From Ructibacterium gallinarum (GTDB taxonomy: Bacteria > Bacillota > Clostridia > Monoglobales > Monoglobaceae), in assembly GCF_014982785.1 (NCBI RefSeq), contig NZ_JADCKB010000013.1, positions 1 through 64,000 of the forward strand: a DNA stretch of 64,000 nt, given 5' to 3'. A program made the translations under genes and the position numbers. Shown here one piece after another: positions 37,076-47,431 of the stretch. Below the pieces are notes generated by a model. That model worked only from the letters and a program-made list of their open reading frames with translations. It made no database searches and was not told where the DNA came from. Each line of letters starts with the position of its first letter. The stretch's first letter is position 1.

Positions 37076-38275
37076 ATGAACGATATACAGACAAAATTTT
37101 CAGATAAGGTAAAACATTTGGAAGCATCGGCTATCCGAGAGATTTTTAAGATTTTGGCCAAACCTGGGATTATTTCTTTTGCTGGTGGCGCACCAGATCC
37201 GACTTTGTTCCCCAAAAAGGAACTCTCAGAAATTGCCGCAGATGTTTTGCTGAATCAGGGGGAGATCGCTTTACAGTATGGCGTGACAGAGGGATATGCT
37301 CCCCTTCGGCAATGGGTGAAAGATCGTTTAACCAGGCAGGGAATTTTAAACGGGCAAGACGAAACCATTATTGTCAGCGGAGGACAGCAGGGAATTGACT
37401 TGGCATCTAAATCTTTGCTAAATCCTGGTGACGGCGTAGTTTGCGAAGAACCTAGTTTTATTGGAGGATTGAATTCTTTCCGTTCCAATAATGCAGAAAT
37501 TTATGGTGTGCCAGTACAGGAAGACGGCTTGGATACGGACAAGCTGGAGAATTTACTGAAAGAGCATTCTAATATTAAAGTGTTATATACCATAGCGACG
37601 TTCCAGAATCCTTCAGGAATTACTATGTCGTTACAAAAACGTAAAAAGCTTCTAGAACTTGCAGAACGTTATGACTTTATTATTTTTGAAGATAATCCAT
37701 ACGGCGATCTGCGTTTTGCCGGTGAAGATGTGCCAACCATAAAATCGATGGATCATGACGGACGGGTGGTTTATCTGGGATCCTTTTCCAAAATTCTTTC
37801 TCCTGGGCTACGACTTGGATTTGTAAGCTGTGACCCTGCACTAATGGAGAGAATGATTATCTGCAAACAGGTTCAGGATGTACATACCAATGTTCTTTCC
37901 CAAATGATTGCATATGAATTTGTAACGCGTTGTGATATTGATGCCCATATTGCAAATCTCCGTCAGGTTTATGGAAAAAAATGTCGTTTGATGATGGAAT
38001 GTATGGATCGGTATTTCCCTGCATGTGTGAAGCATACTTGTCCGCAGGGTGGACTGTTTTTATTCTGTACGATGCCGAAACAGTATGATAGCAAAAAGGT
38101 AATGGAAAAAGCATTGGAAAAGGGAGTCGCTTTTGTGCCTGGGGCGACAACGATGATAGATGCTTCTGCGTCTTACAGTACCTTTAGAATGAATTATTCC
38201 ACGGCTTCTGAGGAAGAAATCAAAATCGGAATTCAGACATTGGGTGAAGTTTTAAAGGAGATTGTGGGGGAATAA
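37076..38275 (+). CDS. PLP-dependent aminotransferase, class I/II (2-aminoadipate/LysN-like)
   Basis: The 399-residue protein has PLP-binding elements: ISFAGGAPDP near residue 33, SGGQQGIDL, YTIATFQNPSG, DNPYGD, and the Schiff-base lysine in GSFSKILSPGLRLGF. This is the MocR/LysN-type fold without a DNA-binding domain, typically acting on aromatic, branched or 2-aminoadipate substrates; the exact one cannot be told. AAAGGAGAT precedes the ATG. trpS starts 1 nt after the stop, so the two are coupled. Confidence 0.9.
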   Translation: MNDIQTKFSDKVKHLEASAIREIFKILAKPGIISFAGGAPDPTLFPKKELSEIAADVLLNQGEIALQYGVTEGYAPLRQWVKDRLTRQGILNGQDETIIVSGGQQGIDLASKSLLNPGDGVVCEEPSFIGGLNSFRSNNAEIYGVPVQEDGLDTDKLENLLKEHSNIKVLYTIATFQNPSGITMSLQKRKKLLELAERYDFIIFEDNPYGDLRFAGEDVPTIKSMDHDGRVVYLGSFSKILSPGLRLGFVSCDPALMERMIICKQVQDVHTNVLSQMIAYEFVTRCDIDAHIANLRQVYGKKCRLMMECMDRYFPACVKHTCPQGGLFLFCTMPKQYDSKKVMEKALEKGVAFVPGATTMIDASASYSTFRMNYSTASEEEIKIGIQTLGEVLKEIVGE

Positions 38276-38276
38276 G

Positions 38277-39278
38277 ATGAGTGATAAAAAACGTATTTTA
38301 AGTGGGATTCAGCCTTCCGGTCCATTGACTCTGGGAAACTATGTTGGAGCGCTTCGTAATTGGGTAGAACTACAGAAGACAGATGAGTATGAATGTTTTT
38401 TTATGCTGGCGGACATGCATACCATTACGGTGAGGCAGACCCCCAAGGATTTCCGAAAAAACGCCATGGATCTTTTGGCACTGTTTTTGGCTTGCGGATT
38501 GGATCCTGAAAAAAGCCCAATCTTTTTCCAATCCCATGTTCCTGCCCATGCCCAGCTGTCTTGGGTTTTGACATGTAATACTTATATGGGTGAGCTTTCG
38601 AGAATGACGCAGTTTAAGGATAAATCACGTAAGCATTCTGGTAATATCAATGCGGGCCTTTTTACCTATCCTTCGTTAATGGCAGCTGATATTTTGCTTT
38701 ACCAGGCAGATTTGGTTCCAGTGGGAGAAGATCAAAAACAGCATTTAGAACTTACCAGAGATTTGGCAAATCGTTTCAATAATGCATACAGTGAAACTTT
38801 TAAGGTGCCGGAAGGATATATTCCCAAAGTAGGTGCGCGAATCATGAGCCTTCAGGATCCGAGCCAGAAAATGTCGAAATCAGACCCAAATGAAAACGGC
38901 TATATTTTGATGCTGGACGATCCGGATGTCATTGTTAGAAAAATTAAAAGAGCGGTTACTGATTCTGGATCCGACGTATGCCGCGGCGAAAACAAAGCGG
39001 GTATTGAGAATTTGATGAATATTTATTCGGCTGTCACTGGAATGTCCTTGGATGAAATAGAAAGAAATTTTGCCGGTAAAGGATATGGAGATTTTAAAAA
39101 CGCTGTGGCTGAAAGCGTTGCAGAAGCGCTTCGACCCATCCAGAAACGTTACCATGATTTAATGGCAAATAAAGATTATCTGGAACAGGTATATCGAAGG
39201 GGCGCGGAGATTGCTTCCCGGACAGCAGGGAAAACACTTTCTAAAGTTTACCGTAAAGTAGGATTTATTCAGATGTAA
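38277..39278 (+). CDS. trpS: Tryptophanyl-tRNA synthetase
   Basis: Class I synthetase of 333 residues with the HIGH-like segment PLTLGNYVGAL and KMSKS in SQKMSKSD. ATG 38277 follows GTGGGGG and the aminotransferase stop. No T-box leader is possible in the 1-nt gap, so transcription comes from the aminotransferase gene upstream. Confidence 0.97.
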   Translation: MSDKKRILSGIQPSGPLTLGNYVGALRNWVELQKTDEYECFFMLADMHTITVRQTPKDFRKNAMDLLALFLACGLDPEKSPIFFQSHVPAHAQLSWVLTCNTYMGELSRMTQFKDKSRKHSGNINAGLFTYPSLMAADILLYQADLVPVGEDQKQHLELTRDLANRFNNAYSETFKVPEGYIPKVGARIMSLQDPSQKMSKSDPNENGYILMLDDPDVIVRKIKRAVTDSGSDVCRGENKAGIENLMNIYSAVTGMSLDEIERNFAGKGYGDFKNAVAESVAEALRPIQKRYHDLMANKDYLEQVYRRGAEIASRTAGKTLSKVYRKVGFIQM

Positions 39279-39331
39279 CAGGCTCCTTGGCGGGGCTTTC
39301 CGTACCATGCGGGAATACAGGAGGAAATGCT

Positions 39332-40441
39332 ATGCTTTTCAATAACAATCTTTATGTTTTTTTGGCCTTGGCTGTTGCTTTCTTAATTTCATTTGCTGCA
39401 ACGCCAATGGTCATTTCTCTGGCACATAAAATTAATGCGATTGATGTTCCAAAAGATGCCCGGCGGGTTCATACTAAACCGATTCCGCTGATCGGCGGAT
39501 TAGCCATTTTTTATGGTTTTATTGTCAGTGTGCTTTGTTTTGCTACGATTGACCGTGAAACCATGGGGATTTTAATTGGCTCCGTCATCATTGTCACGGT
39601 AGGCGTGATTGATGATATGATGGATATGAAAGCAATCGTAAAATTGCTTTGCCAGATTGTGGCAGCAGCGGTGGTCGTTTATTCCGGGGTTCGTATTGAA
39701 CATTTTGCAAATCCGTTTTCCGGATGGTTTGGACCGCCGTATATTGTTATGAATTACTGGATATCTGTTGCAATAACCATGTTCTGGATTGTCGGTGTCT
39801 GCAATGCCGTTAACCTAATTGATGGATTAGATGGACTTGCGGTTGGCGTTTCATCCATTGCTTCTATGTCTTTGCTTGCGCTGACCTTAATCAGTAATAA
39901 TTCAAATGTTGCTATCCTCACAGCCGCAGTTGCAGGTGCAGGCTTTGGCTTTTTGCCATATAATTTTAACCCGGCCAAAATATTTATGGGAGATACCGGG
40001 GCATTGTTTTTGGGCTTTATTCTGGCATGTATTTCCGTACAAGGCTTTTTAAAATTATCGGCACTCATTTCTTTTGCAGTTCCGATTTTGGTTCTGGGCC
40101 TTCCTATTTTTGATACGATGTTTGCTATTATCCGTCGACTTTTGACTGGACGTTCTCCCATGTCCCCTGATCGCGGACATTTGCATCACCGGCTTTTGGA
40201 TATGGGGTTTTCTCAGAAGAAAACGGTTGCGATTTTGTATACTATGACTGCTGCTTTGTGCCTAACGGCAGTGGTGATATCCATTAAAGGTTATATGCGC
40301 GGCCTTTTGCTGATTTTTGCTGTTCTGCTGATTATTTTAGTTTCGCTCCGCTTAATGGGAGAATTAAAAGATCCAGCACAGCACAGTGATTATATCAATG
40401 ATTTATCTGCTATGGAGGAAAAAAATGATGAGCAAAATTAA
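39332..40441 (+). CDS. tagO: Undecaprenyl-phosphate N-acetylglucosaminyl 1-phosphate transferase (TagO/WecA-like)
   Basis: The 369-residue membrane enzyme transfers GlcNAc-1-phosphate to the lipid carrier and starts teichoic acid or other wall glycopolymer synthesis. About ten hydrophobic segments alternate with the family's cytoplasmic motifs: NLIDGLDGLAVG, FMGDTGALFLG and the C-terminal DRGHLHHRLLD. ATG 39332 follows ACAGGAGG by 7 nt. It overlaps wecB, whose product makes the ManNAc donor, so the pair fits the first steps of wall polymer synthesis. Confidence 0.93.
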   Translation: MLFNNNLYVFLALAVAFLISFAATPMVISLAHKINAIDVPKDARRVHTKPIPLIGGLAIFYGFIVSVLCFATIDRETMGILIGSVIIVTVGVIDDMMDMKAIVKLLCQIVAAAVVVYSGVRIEHFANPFSGWFGPPYIVMNYWISVAITMFWIVGVCNAVNLIDGLDGLAVGVSSIASMSLLALTLISNNSNVAILTAAVAGAGFGFLPYNFNPAKIFMGDTGALFLGFILACISVQGFLKLSALISFAVPILVLGLPIFDTMFAIIRRLLTGRSPMSPDRGHLHHRLLDMGFSQKKTVAILYTMTAALCLTAVVISIKGYMRGLLLIFAVLLIILVSLRLMGELKDPAQHSDYINDLSAMEEKNDEQN

Positions 40442-41552
40442 AGTGATGACCATTTTCGGCACCCGGCCGGAGGCAATTAAAATGGCCCCCCTTGTAAAAG
40501 AATTGGAACGGCATTCCGATAAAATTGATTCCATTGTTTGTGTAACGGCACAGCATCGCCAAATGTTGGATCAGGTATTGGAAATATTTTCTATTCTTCC
40601 GGATTATGATTTGAATATTATGAAGGAACGCCAGACGTTGGTCGGAATTGCTACCCGTGCTTTGGAGGGACTGGATCAGGTTATGAAAGAAGCACAGCCA
40701 GATTTGGTTTTGGTTCACGGGGATACTTCTACAACATTTGCGGGCAGTTTGGCGGCCTTTTATAATCAGATTGCGGTAGGGCATGTAGAAGCTGGTTTAC
40801 GAACTTATGATAAATATTTTCCCTATCCCGAAGAAATAAATCGCCGAATTACCGGTGTGATAGCAGATATGCATTTTGCCCCTACGGAACGAAATCGTCA
40901 GAATCTTCTTCAGGAGCATACTGACCCCAGTACAATTTATGTGACGGGTAATACTGTCATTGACGCACTGAAAACAACGGTACGTAATGATTATGTGTTT
41001 AAGGATGAAGGCCTCCGTTCCATGCATTGGGATACCAAACGTGTCATCGTTATGACGGCACACCGCCGTGAAAATTTGGGAGAACCTTTGCGAAATATTT
41101 GCAATGCTGTGCGGGAGCTGGTGGAGGAATTTGAGGATATTGAAGTGGTATATCCGGTTCATTTGAATCCGGCTGTTCGTGAAACTGCATATGAAATTCT
41201 GGGCGGCTTGGATAGAGTGCGGCTGATCGAGCCGGTGAATGCGGATGAGCTGCATAATGCCATTCAGCGCGGCTATCTTGTTTTGACAGATTCGGGCGGT
41301 TTGCAGGAGGAAGCACCTTCTTTAGGGAAACCGGTTTTGGTACTTCGTAATGAAACAGAACGGCCTGAGGCTGTTGAGGCAGGGACGGTCAAAATCGCAG
41401 GCGTACAAAAAGAGAATATTGTGAAATTGGCACGAGAATTGTTGACAGATGAAAATGCTTATCGAAAGATGGCAAAAGCGGTCAACCCTTATGGTGACGG
41501 ATTTGCATCTGGACGTATTGTAAAGGCAATTTTGGAGAAATTTATAAAGTAG
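40425..41552 (+). CDS. wecB: UDP-N-acetylglucosamine 2-epimerase (non-hydrolysing)
   Basis: The enzyme interconverts UDP-GlcNAc and UDP-ManNAc. It has GTRPEAIKMAPLV near the start, HGDTSTTFAGS, GHVEAGLRT and the C-terminal DSGGLQEEAPSLGKP. The product is 376 residues. GGAGG lies 6 nt before ATG 40425; ATG 40428 is equally possible. It overlaps tagO by 17 bp. UDP-ManNAc is the substrate of TagA-like enzymes, none of which is in the window. Confidence 0.95.
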   Translation: MMSKIKVMTIFGTRPEAIKMAPLVKELERHSDKIDSIVCVTAQHRQMLDQVLEIFSILPDYDLNIMKERQTLVGIATRALEGLDQVMKEAQPDLVLVHGDTSTTFAGSLAAFYNQIAVGHVEAGLRTYDKYFPYPEEINRRITGVIADMHFAPTERNRQNLLQEHTDPSTIYVTGNTVIDALKTTVRNDYVFKDEGLRSMHWDTKRVIVMTAHRRENLGEPLRNICNAVRELVEEFEDIEVVYPVHLNPAVRETAYEILGGLDRVRLIEPVNADELHNAIQRGYLVLTDSGGLQEEAPSLGKPVLVLRNETERPEAVEAGTVKIAGVQKENIVKLARELLTDENAYRKMAKAVNPYGDGFASGRIVKAILEKFIK

Positions 41553-41553
41553 A

Positions 41554-41620
41554 AGAGCCTTTACAGACAAATGTCTGCGCCAAAATCATAACTTAGAATT
41601 TTCTGAAAGGGCGAGGCTCT
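41554..41620 (+). other. Potential three-way-junction RNA between wecB and the DUF3298-like gene
   Basis: A perfect 7-bp outer stem (41554-41560 with 41614-41620) encloses a 5-bp hairpin (41564-41568 with 41573-41577) and a longer arm (41578-41581 with 41610-41613, then 41582-41586 with 41598-41602). No T-run follows. The ribosome binding site of the next gene lies just outside. No known riboswitch class is recognised. Confidence 0.4.
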
Positions 41621-41637
41621 GGAAAGGAAGTGATTCT

Positions 41638-42234
41638 ATGCGTTGGAACGGGCGGAAAGCCTGGGCATACTCTTCCACAGCCATCGTCCTTTTGTTATGT
41701 ACGCTTTTTGTTGGAATGTGGTATGCGAATGAAAGAATGTTTGATGAGATGGAAACAAAAAATTATATGGAAGCGCAGCCGGTACAGGATGTTTTTGAAG
41801 CTTCATTACCAGAAGAAACAAATGTTTCTTCAATTGAAGAACAACGGTATTGGAAAGGCACATTGGCTTCGATTGTACTGAAAAGTCCTAATATATGGAC
41901 GGCGTGTGTTTGGAATCTTGAAACGGGAAAACAGGTGCCGCTGTATTCTCTTTTGGCTTTTTCTACAGAGGCAGAAGCAAGGGAATATATCCTTACTTCA
42001 TTTATAACCTTAATTAACGAGGAACCAGACCGCTATTATCAGGATGCGGTGAATTTGCTGAAAGGTTTGGTAGATCAAACAGGATATTATGTTACCGAAG
42101 ATGGCTTGACAATGTTTTTTAATCCTGGCATATTAGGGCCGGAAGAAGAAGGTGTAGTTGATGTGACAATAACGTATCAGGGAAATCCAGAATTATTTTC
42201 CTATAATTTTCAGACAGGAGAGAAAAAACAGTAA
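41638..42234 (+). CDS. Membrane-anchored DUF3298/RsiV-like extracellular protein
   Basis: One N-terminal membrane helix (about residues 10-29) leads to an extracellular domain. The part around YYVTEDGLTMFFNPGILGP resembles the end of the DUF3298 domain found in RsiV, the lysozyme-sensing anti-sigma factor, and in deacetylase-associated proteins. There is no anti-sigma region and no sigma factor gene nearby, so it is not called RsiV. The 198-residue product has GGAAAGGAAG upstream. Confidence 0.7.
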   Translation: MRWNGRKAWAYSSTAIVLLLCTLFVGMWYANERMFDEMETKNYMEAQPVQDVFEASLPEETNVSSIEEQRYWKGTLASIVLKSPNIWTACVWNLETGKQVPLYSLLAFSTEAEAREYILTSFITLINEEPDRYYQDAVNLLKGLVDQTGYYVTEDGLTMFFNPGILGPEEEGVVDVTITYQGNPELFSYNFQTGEKKQ

Positions 42235-42253
42235 AAAAATGCAAGAGTAATCC

Positions 42254-42282
42254 TTGCATTCAATAGAAAATTATGCTAAAAT
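42254..42282 (+). promoter_or_regulatory. Promoter of the flavin reductase-rubredoxin gene
   Basis: TTGCAT (42254-42259), 17-bp spacer, TAAAAT (42277-42282) preceded by TGC (extended -10). Confidence 0.7.
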
Positions 42283-42304
42283 AGAAACAGTTAGGGGGGA
42301 TAGT

Positions 42305-42958
42305 ATGGATACGACGGTATTATTTGATTTAAGTTATGGAATGTATCTTTGCGGAAGTGTAGATGCTGAGGGACGTAAGGCAGGGTGTATTGCAAATTCG
42401 GTTTTTCAGATCACCGCGGAGCCCATGACAGTTGGAGTTTCACTTCACAAAGATAATTATACTGAAGCCTGTGTGCGTCACAGCGGTTATTTTACGGTGT
42501 CTATTCTTTCAGAACAGATACCGCAGGAAATCATTGCCCAGTTTGGATTTCAATCCTCAAGAACAACGAATAAATATGAGAGATTGGAATGTCAAATGGT
42601 CGGATCTGGCTATCCAGTAATAAAGCAACATGTCCGGTCATGGATTTTGTGCCGCGTGGTGCAAGAAATTGATGTGGGTACTCATACGTTGTTTATTGGT
42701 GAAGCTGAGGATATGGGACGCTTGCAAGATGAGACGCCCATGACTTATGCTTATTATCATATGTACAGGAAAGGCAAGACAGCAAAAAACGCTCCTACTT
42801 ATGTAGAAACTCCTGTGGAGCAGCAGGATCAAAAACACTATGTATGCGAAGTATGTGGATATGTTTTTGAAGGTTCTCCAGAGGAATTTGAAGCTTTGCC
42901 TGTGGATTGGAAATGCCCGGTTTGCAAAGTAGGGAAGGAAAAATTTTGCTTGCGTTAA
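42305..42958 (+). CDS. Flavin reductase-rubredoxin fusion (high-molecular-weight rubredoxin type)
   Basis: Residues 1 to about 160 form an FMN-binding flavin reductase domain ([24 protein letters not shown] region). Residues about 178-217 form a rubredoxin with CEVC and CPVC metal-binding pairs and a shortened middle section. Fusions of this kind (Hrb in Moorella) pass electrons from NADH to flavodiiron proteins that reduce oxygen or nitric oxide. No flavodiiron gene is adjacent. The start at 42305 follows a GGGGG site. Probable role is oxidative or nitrosative stress defence in an anaerobe. Confidence 0.88.
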   Translation: MDTTVLFDLSYGMYLCGSVDAEGRKAGCIANSVFQITAEPMTVGVSLHKDNYTEACVRHSGYFTVSILSEQIPQEIIAQFGFQSSRTTNKYERLECQMVGSGYPVIKQHVRSWILCRVVQEIDVGTHTLFIGEAEDMGRLQDETPMTYAYYHMYRKGKTAKNAPTYVETPVEQQDQKHYVCEVCGYVFEGSPEEFEALPVDWKCPVCKVGKEKFCLR

Positions 42959-42980
42959 GGTAGCTGAGGAGGAGAAGTAT

Positions 42981-43379
42981 ATGAAACCAAAAGTATTATT
43001 ATATCAGATACCGATCGAAAAAGCAAAAGTGCTAGCACAGGCTCTTTCGGCTATGGGAATTCGTACTTGTCAGGTTGCAGCATCTGATATTGATCAGAGC
43101 GTTGGCTATTTGGCGGGTGCAGATGGGTTTGAAAGAGAGGAAACGAATACACAAAACGAAGAAAATACAAAATTATTGGCTGGAGAATTATTGGTCATGT
43201 GCGGCTTTTCGCGTATGCAGTTTGAAATGTTTATGAATTTTCTTAAACGGAAAAAAATTTGTCCTGGAGCAGTGAAGGCAATGCTGACTGACACCAATAA
43301 AACTTGGACTTTTTCTCGCTTGGTTCGTGAGGTAAATGCCGAGCATCTTTACATGTCTCAGCAGAAAAACAAAAAGTAG
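42981..43379 (+). CDS. DUF3783 domain protein
   Basis: A 132-residue cytoplasmic protein whose C-terminal half (LLVMCGFSRMQFEMFMNFLKR, then KAMLTDTNKTWTF) matches the DUF3783 pattern as I remember it. No function is known. CTGAGGAGGAG precedes the ATG; it is likely co-transcribed with the flavin reductase-rubredoxin gene 22 bp upstream. Confidence 0.7.
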   Translation: MKPKVLLYQIPIEKAKVLAQALSAMGIRTCQVAASDIDQSVGYLAGADGFEREETNTQNEENTKLLAGELLVMCGFSRMQFEMFMNFLKRKKICPGAVKAMLTDTNKTWTFSRLVREVNAEHLYMSQQKNKK

Positions 43380-43402
43380 AATAAAAAAATTTAAAATATA
43401 TA

Positions 43403-43431
43403 TTGACAAATTTTCGTGATTGTGATATAGT
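43403..43431 (+). promoter_or_regulatory. Sigma-A promoter of rplU
   Basis: TTGACA (43403-43408), 17-bp spacer, TATAGT (43426-43431), directly before the L21 leader. Confidence 0.88.
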
Positions 43432-43437
43432 AGTTCG

Positions 43438-43512
43438 GTAACCGCACAGAATAGGTTTGAAGTTTTCCACTTTGGAAACACCTCTTTTGGCGAGTCTTGG
43501 GTAATAGGAGGG
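43438..43512 (+). ncRNA. Ribosomal protein L21 leader
   Basis: The region between promoter and rplU carries the segments typical of the L21 leader of Bacillota as I remember them: AACCGC...AATAGGTTTG, then AACACCTCTTTTGGCGAGTC and TTGGGTAATAGGAGG, forming a stem near the ribosome binding site. Such leaders let L21 repress its own operon. A covariance-model search would confirm it. Confidence 0.7.
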
Positions 43513-43521
43513 ATTACGAAT

Positions 43522-43830
43522 ATGTACGCAATTATTGAAACCGGCGGTAAGCAGTATAAGGTACAGCAAGGCGATGTTGTTTTTGTTGAAAAACTTGATG
43601 CAGAAGCCGGAAGTGATGTTACTTTTGATAAAGTGCTGGTAGTTGGCGGTGATGATTTGAAAGTGGGCGCCCCCTATGTAGATGGCGCAACGGTTACCGC
43701 TACAGTTGCAAAGCAAGGTAAGGCAAAAAAGGTCCTTGTTTATAAATACAAGCCTAAAAAAGGGTATCATAAGAAACAGGGACATAGACAGCCTTATACC
43801 AAAGTAGAAATTACTGCAATTAATGGTTAA
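43522..43830 (+). CDS. rplU: 50S ribosomal protein L21
   Basis: A 102-residue L21 with the family start [19 protein letters not shown] and the basic end ([19 protein letters not shown]). ATAGGAGG precedes the ATG. Expression is probably controlled by the leader upstream. The Prp protease gene that normally separates rplU and rpmA is absent: only 40 bp lie between them. Confidence 0.98.
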   Translation: MYAIIETGGKQYKVQQGDVVFVEKLDAEAGSDVTFDKVLVVGGDDLKVGAPYVDGATVTATVAKQGKAKKVLVYKYKPKKGYHKKQGHRQPYTKVEITAING

Positions 43831-43870
43831 TTGTTTGTTTTGAAGATGGCTGTAAAGGAGTGAAAAAGTT

Positions 43871-44131
43871 ATGGCTCATAAGAAAGGTATGGGAAGTACC
43901 AAAAACGGTAGAGATTCTGAGTCCAAACGTCTTGGTGTAAAAAAAGGTGACGGACAGGCCGTTTTAGCTGGAAATATTCTGGTTCGCCAGAGAGGTACTA
44001 AAATTCATCCTGGAATTAACGTCGGCAAGGGCAGTGATGACACACTGTTTGCTTTGATTGACGGTCGGGTGAAATTTGAGCGCAAAGGCAAGGATAAGAA
44101 GCAGGTATCTGTTTACGAAATCGCTCAATAA
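43871..44131 (+). CDS. rpmA: 50S ribosomal protein L27, form without cleavable N-terminus
   Basis: The 86-residue protein begins [18 protein letters not shown]. Many Bacillota L27 proteins instead begin with a short extension ending in a Prp cleavage site (MLxLxLQFFA type). Its absence agrees with the missing prp gene next door. L27 reaches into the peptidyl transferase centre with its basic N-terminus. AAGGAGTG lies upstream. Confidence 0.98.
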   Translation: MAHKKGMGSTKNGRDSESKRLGVKKGDGQAVLAGNILVRQRGTKIHPGINVGKGSDDTLFALIDGRVKFERKGKDKKQVSVYEIAQ

Positions 44132-44142
44132 TAGAAACATGA

Positions 44143-45468
<1,326 letters not shown>

Positions 45469-45494
45469 ATTTTATTAAAAAAAGGAAAAAACTC

Positions 45495-45523
45495 TTGACA
45501 ACTAGAGGAAAATAAGGTAGAAT
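45495..45523 (+). promoter_or_regulatory. Sigma-A promoter of the ylxM-ffh-rpsP operon
   Basis: TTGACA (45495-45500), 17-bp spacer, TAGAAT (45518-45523). A 7-bp hairpin (45533-45539 with 45548-45554) would sit at the 5' end of the transcript. Confidence 0.85.
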
Positions 45524-45589
45524 ATTATATTGTGTAAAGGAAAATTGCTTTACAATGTGAAAATCTAGAACGCTAAGAAGGAGTGTACG

Positions 45590-45982
45590 ATGAAAGAGCC
45601 GTTAGCTGCTGAACATATGGATAAAAATGTAGAAATTTGTCTGTTATTCTCTTTCTATCGCAATATGCTTACGGACAGGCAGGCGGAATGCGTGGATCTT
45701 TATTATAATGAAGATCTTTCGCTTTCAGAAATTAGTGAGCATCTAGGTATTACCAGGCAAGGTATCCGTGATAACATTAAACGTGCGGAGCATAGTTTGC
45801 TGGATGTTGAGGGTAGACTTGGCCTTGCACAACGTTTTCTTCAAATCAAGAAAAAACTTGCCTATATTGATGAGCTGATTCGTGATATTGAGCAATCTCC
45901 TAATGTTCGTTATTTATCTGATGATATCAAACGAAAAATAAATGAAATCCTTACGATTGTTAGCCAAATCAATGAAGAATAG
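45590..45982 (+). CDS. ylxM: SRP-associated helix-turn-helix protein YlxM
   Basis: A 130-residue protein with a sigma-70 region 4-like helix-turn-helix (LTDRQAECVDLYYNEDLSLS then ITRQGIRDNIKRAE), as in YlxM/p13, which binds the SRP and is encoded before ffh in Bacillota. AAGGAGTG lies 4 nt before the ATG. It precedes ffh by 24 bp. ftsY, which often precedes it, is not seen. Confidence 0.93.
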   Translation: MKEPLAAEHMDKNVEICLLFSFYRNMLTDRQAECVDLYYNEDLSLSEISEHLGITRQGIRDNIKRAEHSLLDVEGRLGLAQRFLQIKKKLAYIDELIRDIEQSPNVRYLSDDIKRKINEILTIVSQINEE

Positions 45983-46006
45983 CATAAGAAAGACGGAGGT
46001 GCGGTA

Positions 46007-47365
46007 ATGGCGTTTGAAAGTTTGGCGGATAAATTACAGAATACCTTCCGCAAACTCAAAGGAAAAGGAAAAATTAGCGAAAAAGATTTAAAAGATGCTA
46101 TGCGGGAAGTGAAACTTGCATTATTAGAAGCAGACGTTAATTTTAAAGTTGTCAAAGATTTTGTGCGTCAAGTCTCTGAACGTGCGTCTGGCGCTGAGGT
46201 AATGGAGTCGTTAACGCCTGCACAACAAGTGATAAAAATTGTGAATGAAGAATTGGTTCGGCTGATGGGCGGGACGGAACAAAGGCTTTCCATTTCTTCC
46301 AAGCCGCCGACGGTAATTATGATGGCAGGACTGCAGGGTGCCGGTAAAACCACCACTGCGGCCAAACTTGGAGGATTGCTAAAAAAACAAGGAAAACGTC
46401 CTTTGCTTTGTGCTTGTGATGTATATCGCCCAGCCGCGGTGAAACAGCTTCAGATTGTAGGAGGAAAACTGGATTTGCCTGTTTTTGCCGAAGAAGGATG
46501 TACGGATGCAGTGAAAATTGCTAAAGACGGCTTAGCCCATGCGCTTGCGCATGCTAATGATATTTTGATTATTGATACTGCTGGTCGTTTGCATATTGAC
46601 GAGGCGCTGATGAATGAGCTCAAAGAAATAAGCAAGGAAGTCAAGCCTACAGAGATTCTTCTTGTTGTTGATGCTATGACTGGTCAGGATGCTGTAAATG
46701 TTGCCGATGCTTTTAATAAGGAATTGGAGATTGGCGGGGTTATTCTTACAAAATTGGATGGTGATACCCGTGGTGGCGCCGCATTGTCTGTGCGTGCAGT
46801 TACCAATAAGCCAATTAAATTTTGCGGTATGGGTGAAAAACTTACGGATTTGGAGGTATTTCATCCTGATCGTATGGCTTCCCGTATTTTAGGCATGGGG
46901 GATATGTTAAGTCTGATTGAAAAAGCGGAACAGGCTTTGGATATGAAAAAAGCCGAAGAACTGGAACGCAAACTTCGGACACAGCAGTTTACCTTTACAG
47001 ATTTTTTGGATCAAATGGAACAGATGAAAAATATGGGGCCTCTTCAAAATGTTTTGGGTATGCTACCGGGTGTGAACGCTGCAGCACTGAAAAATGTGGA
47101 TGTGGATGAAAAGCGACTGGCCCGGATTGAGGCAATTATTAAAGCTATGACTCCACGTGAACGAGATTTGCTGGATAAGTTGACTCCTTCCCGCAAAGAG
47201 AGAATTGCGCGAGGAAGCGGCACTGGAATGAACGAGGTGAATGCCTTGATAAAACAATTTGAGCAGATGCAGAAAATGATGAAACAGCTTTCTGGTGGAA
47301 TGAGTAAAAAAATGAAGAAAAACAGGGGCTTTTTTGGAAAGATGCCGGGAGGATTTCCCCGATAA
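46007..47365 (+). CDS. ffh: Signal recognition particle protein Ffh
   Basis: The SRP54 GTPase of 452 residues targets membrane proteins to the translocon. The N domain is at residues 1-90, the G domain has GLQGAGKTTT near 109, DTAGR and TKLDGD, and the M domain carries the Met-rich RNA- and signal-binding region, ending MSKKMKKNRGFFGKMPGGF. GGAGGTGCGGTA precedes the ATG. Confidence 0.98.
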   Translation: MAFESLADKLQNTFRKLKGKGKISEKDLKDAMREVKLALLEADVNFKVVKDFVRQVSERASGAEVMESLTPAQQVIKIVNEELVRLMGGTEQRLSISSKPPTVIMMAGLQGAGKTTTAAKLGGLLKKQGKRPLLCACDVYRPAAVKQLQIVGGKLDLPVFAEEGCTDAVKIAKDGLAHALAHANDILIIDTAGRLHIDEALMNELKEISKEVKPTEILLVVDAMTGQDAVNVADAFNKELEIGGVILTKLDGDTRGGAALSVRAVTNKPIKFCGMGEKLTDLEVFHPDRMASRILGMGDMLSLIEKAEQALDMKKAEELERKLRTQQFTFTDFLDQMEQMKNMGPLQNVLGMLPGVNAAALKNVDVDEKRLARIEAIIKAMTPRERDLLDKLTPSRKERIARGSGTGMNEVNALIKQFEQMQKMMKQLSGGMSKKMKKNRGFFGKMPGGFPR

Positions 47366-47431
47366 TTGTTTTGGAAAAGAATAAGACGAGAGTCTAAATC
47401 TATATAGTAATTTATTTTTGGAGGTTTTAAA

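Noticed and set aside
42238-42260. Hairpin TGCAAG...CTTGCA with a T-run on the minus strand
   Set aside because: There is no minus-strand gene for it to terminate; on the plus strand it lacks a T-tail and overlaps the next promoter.
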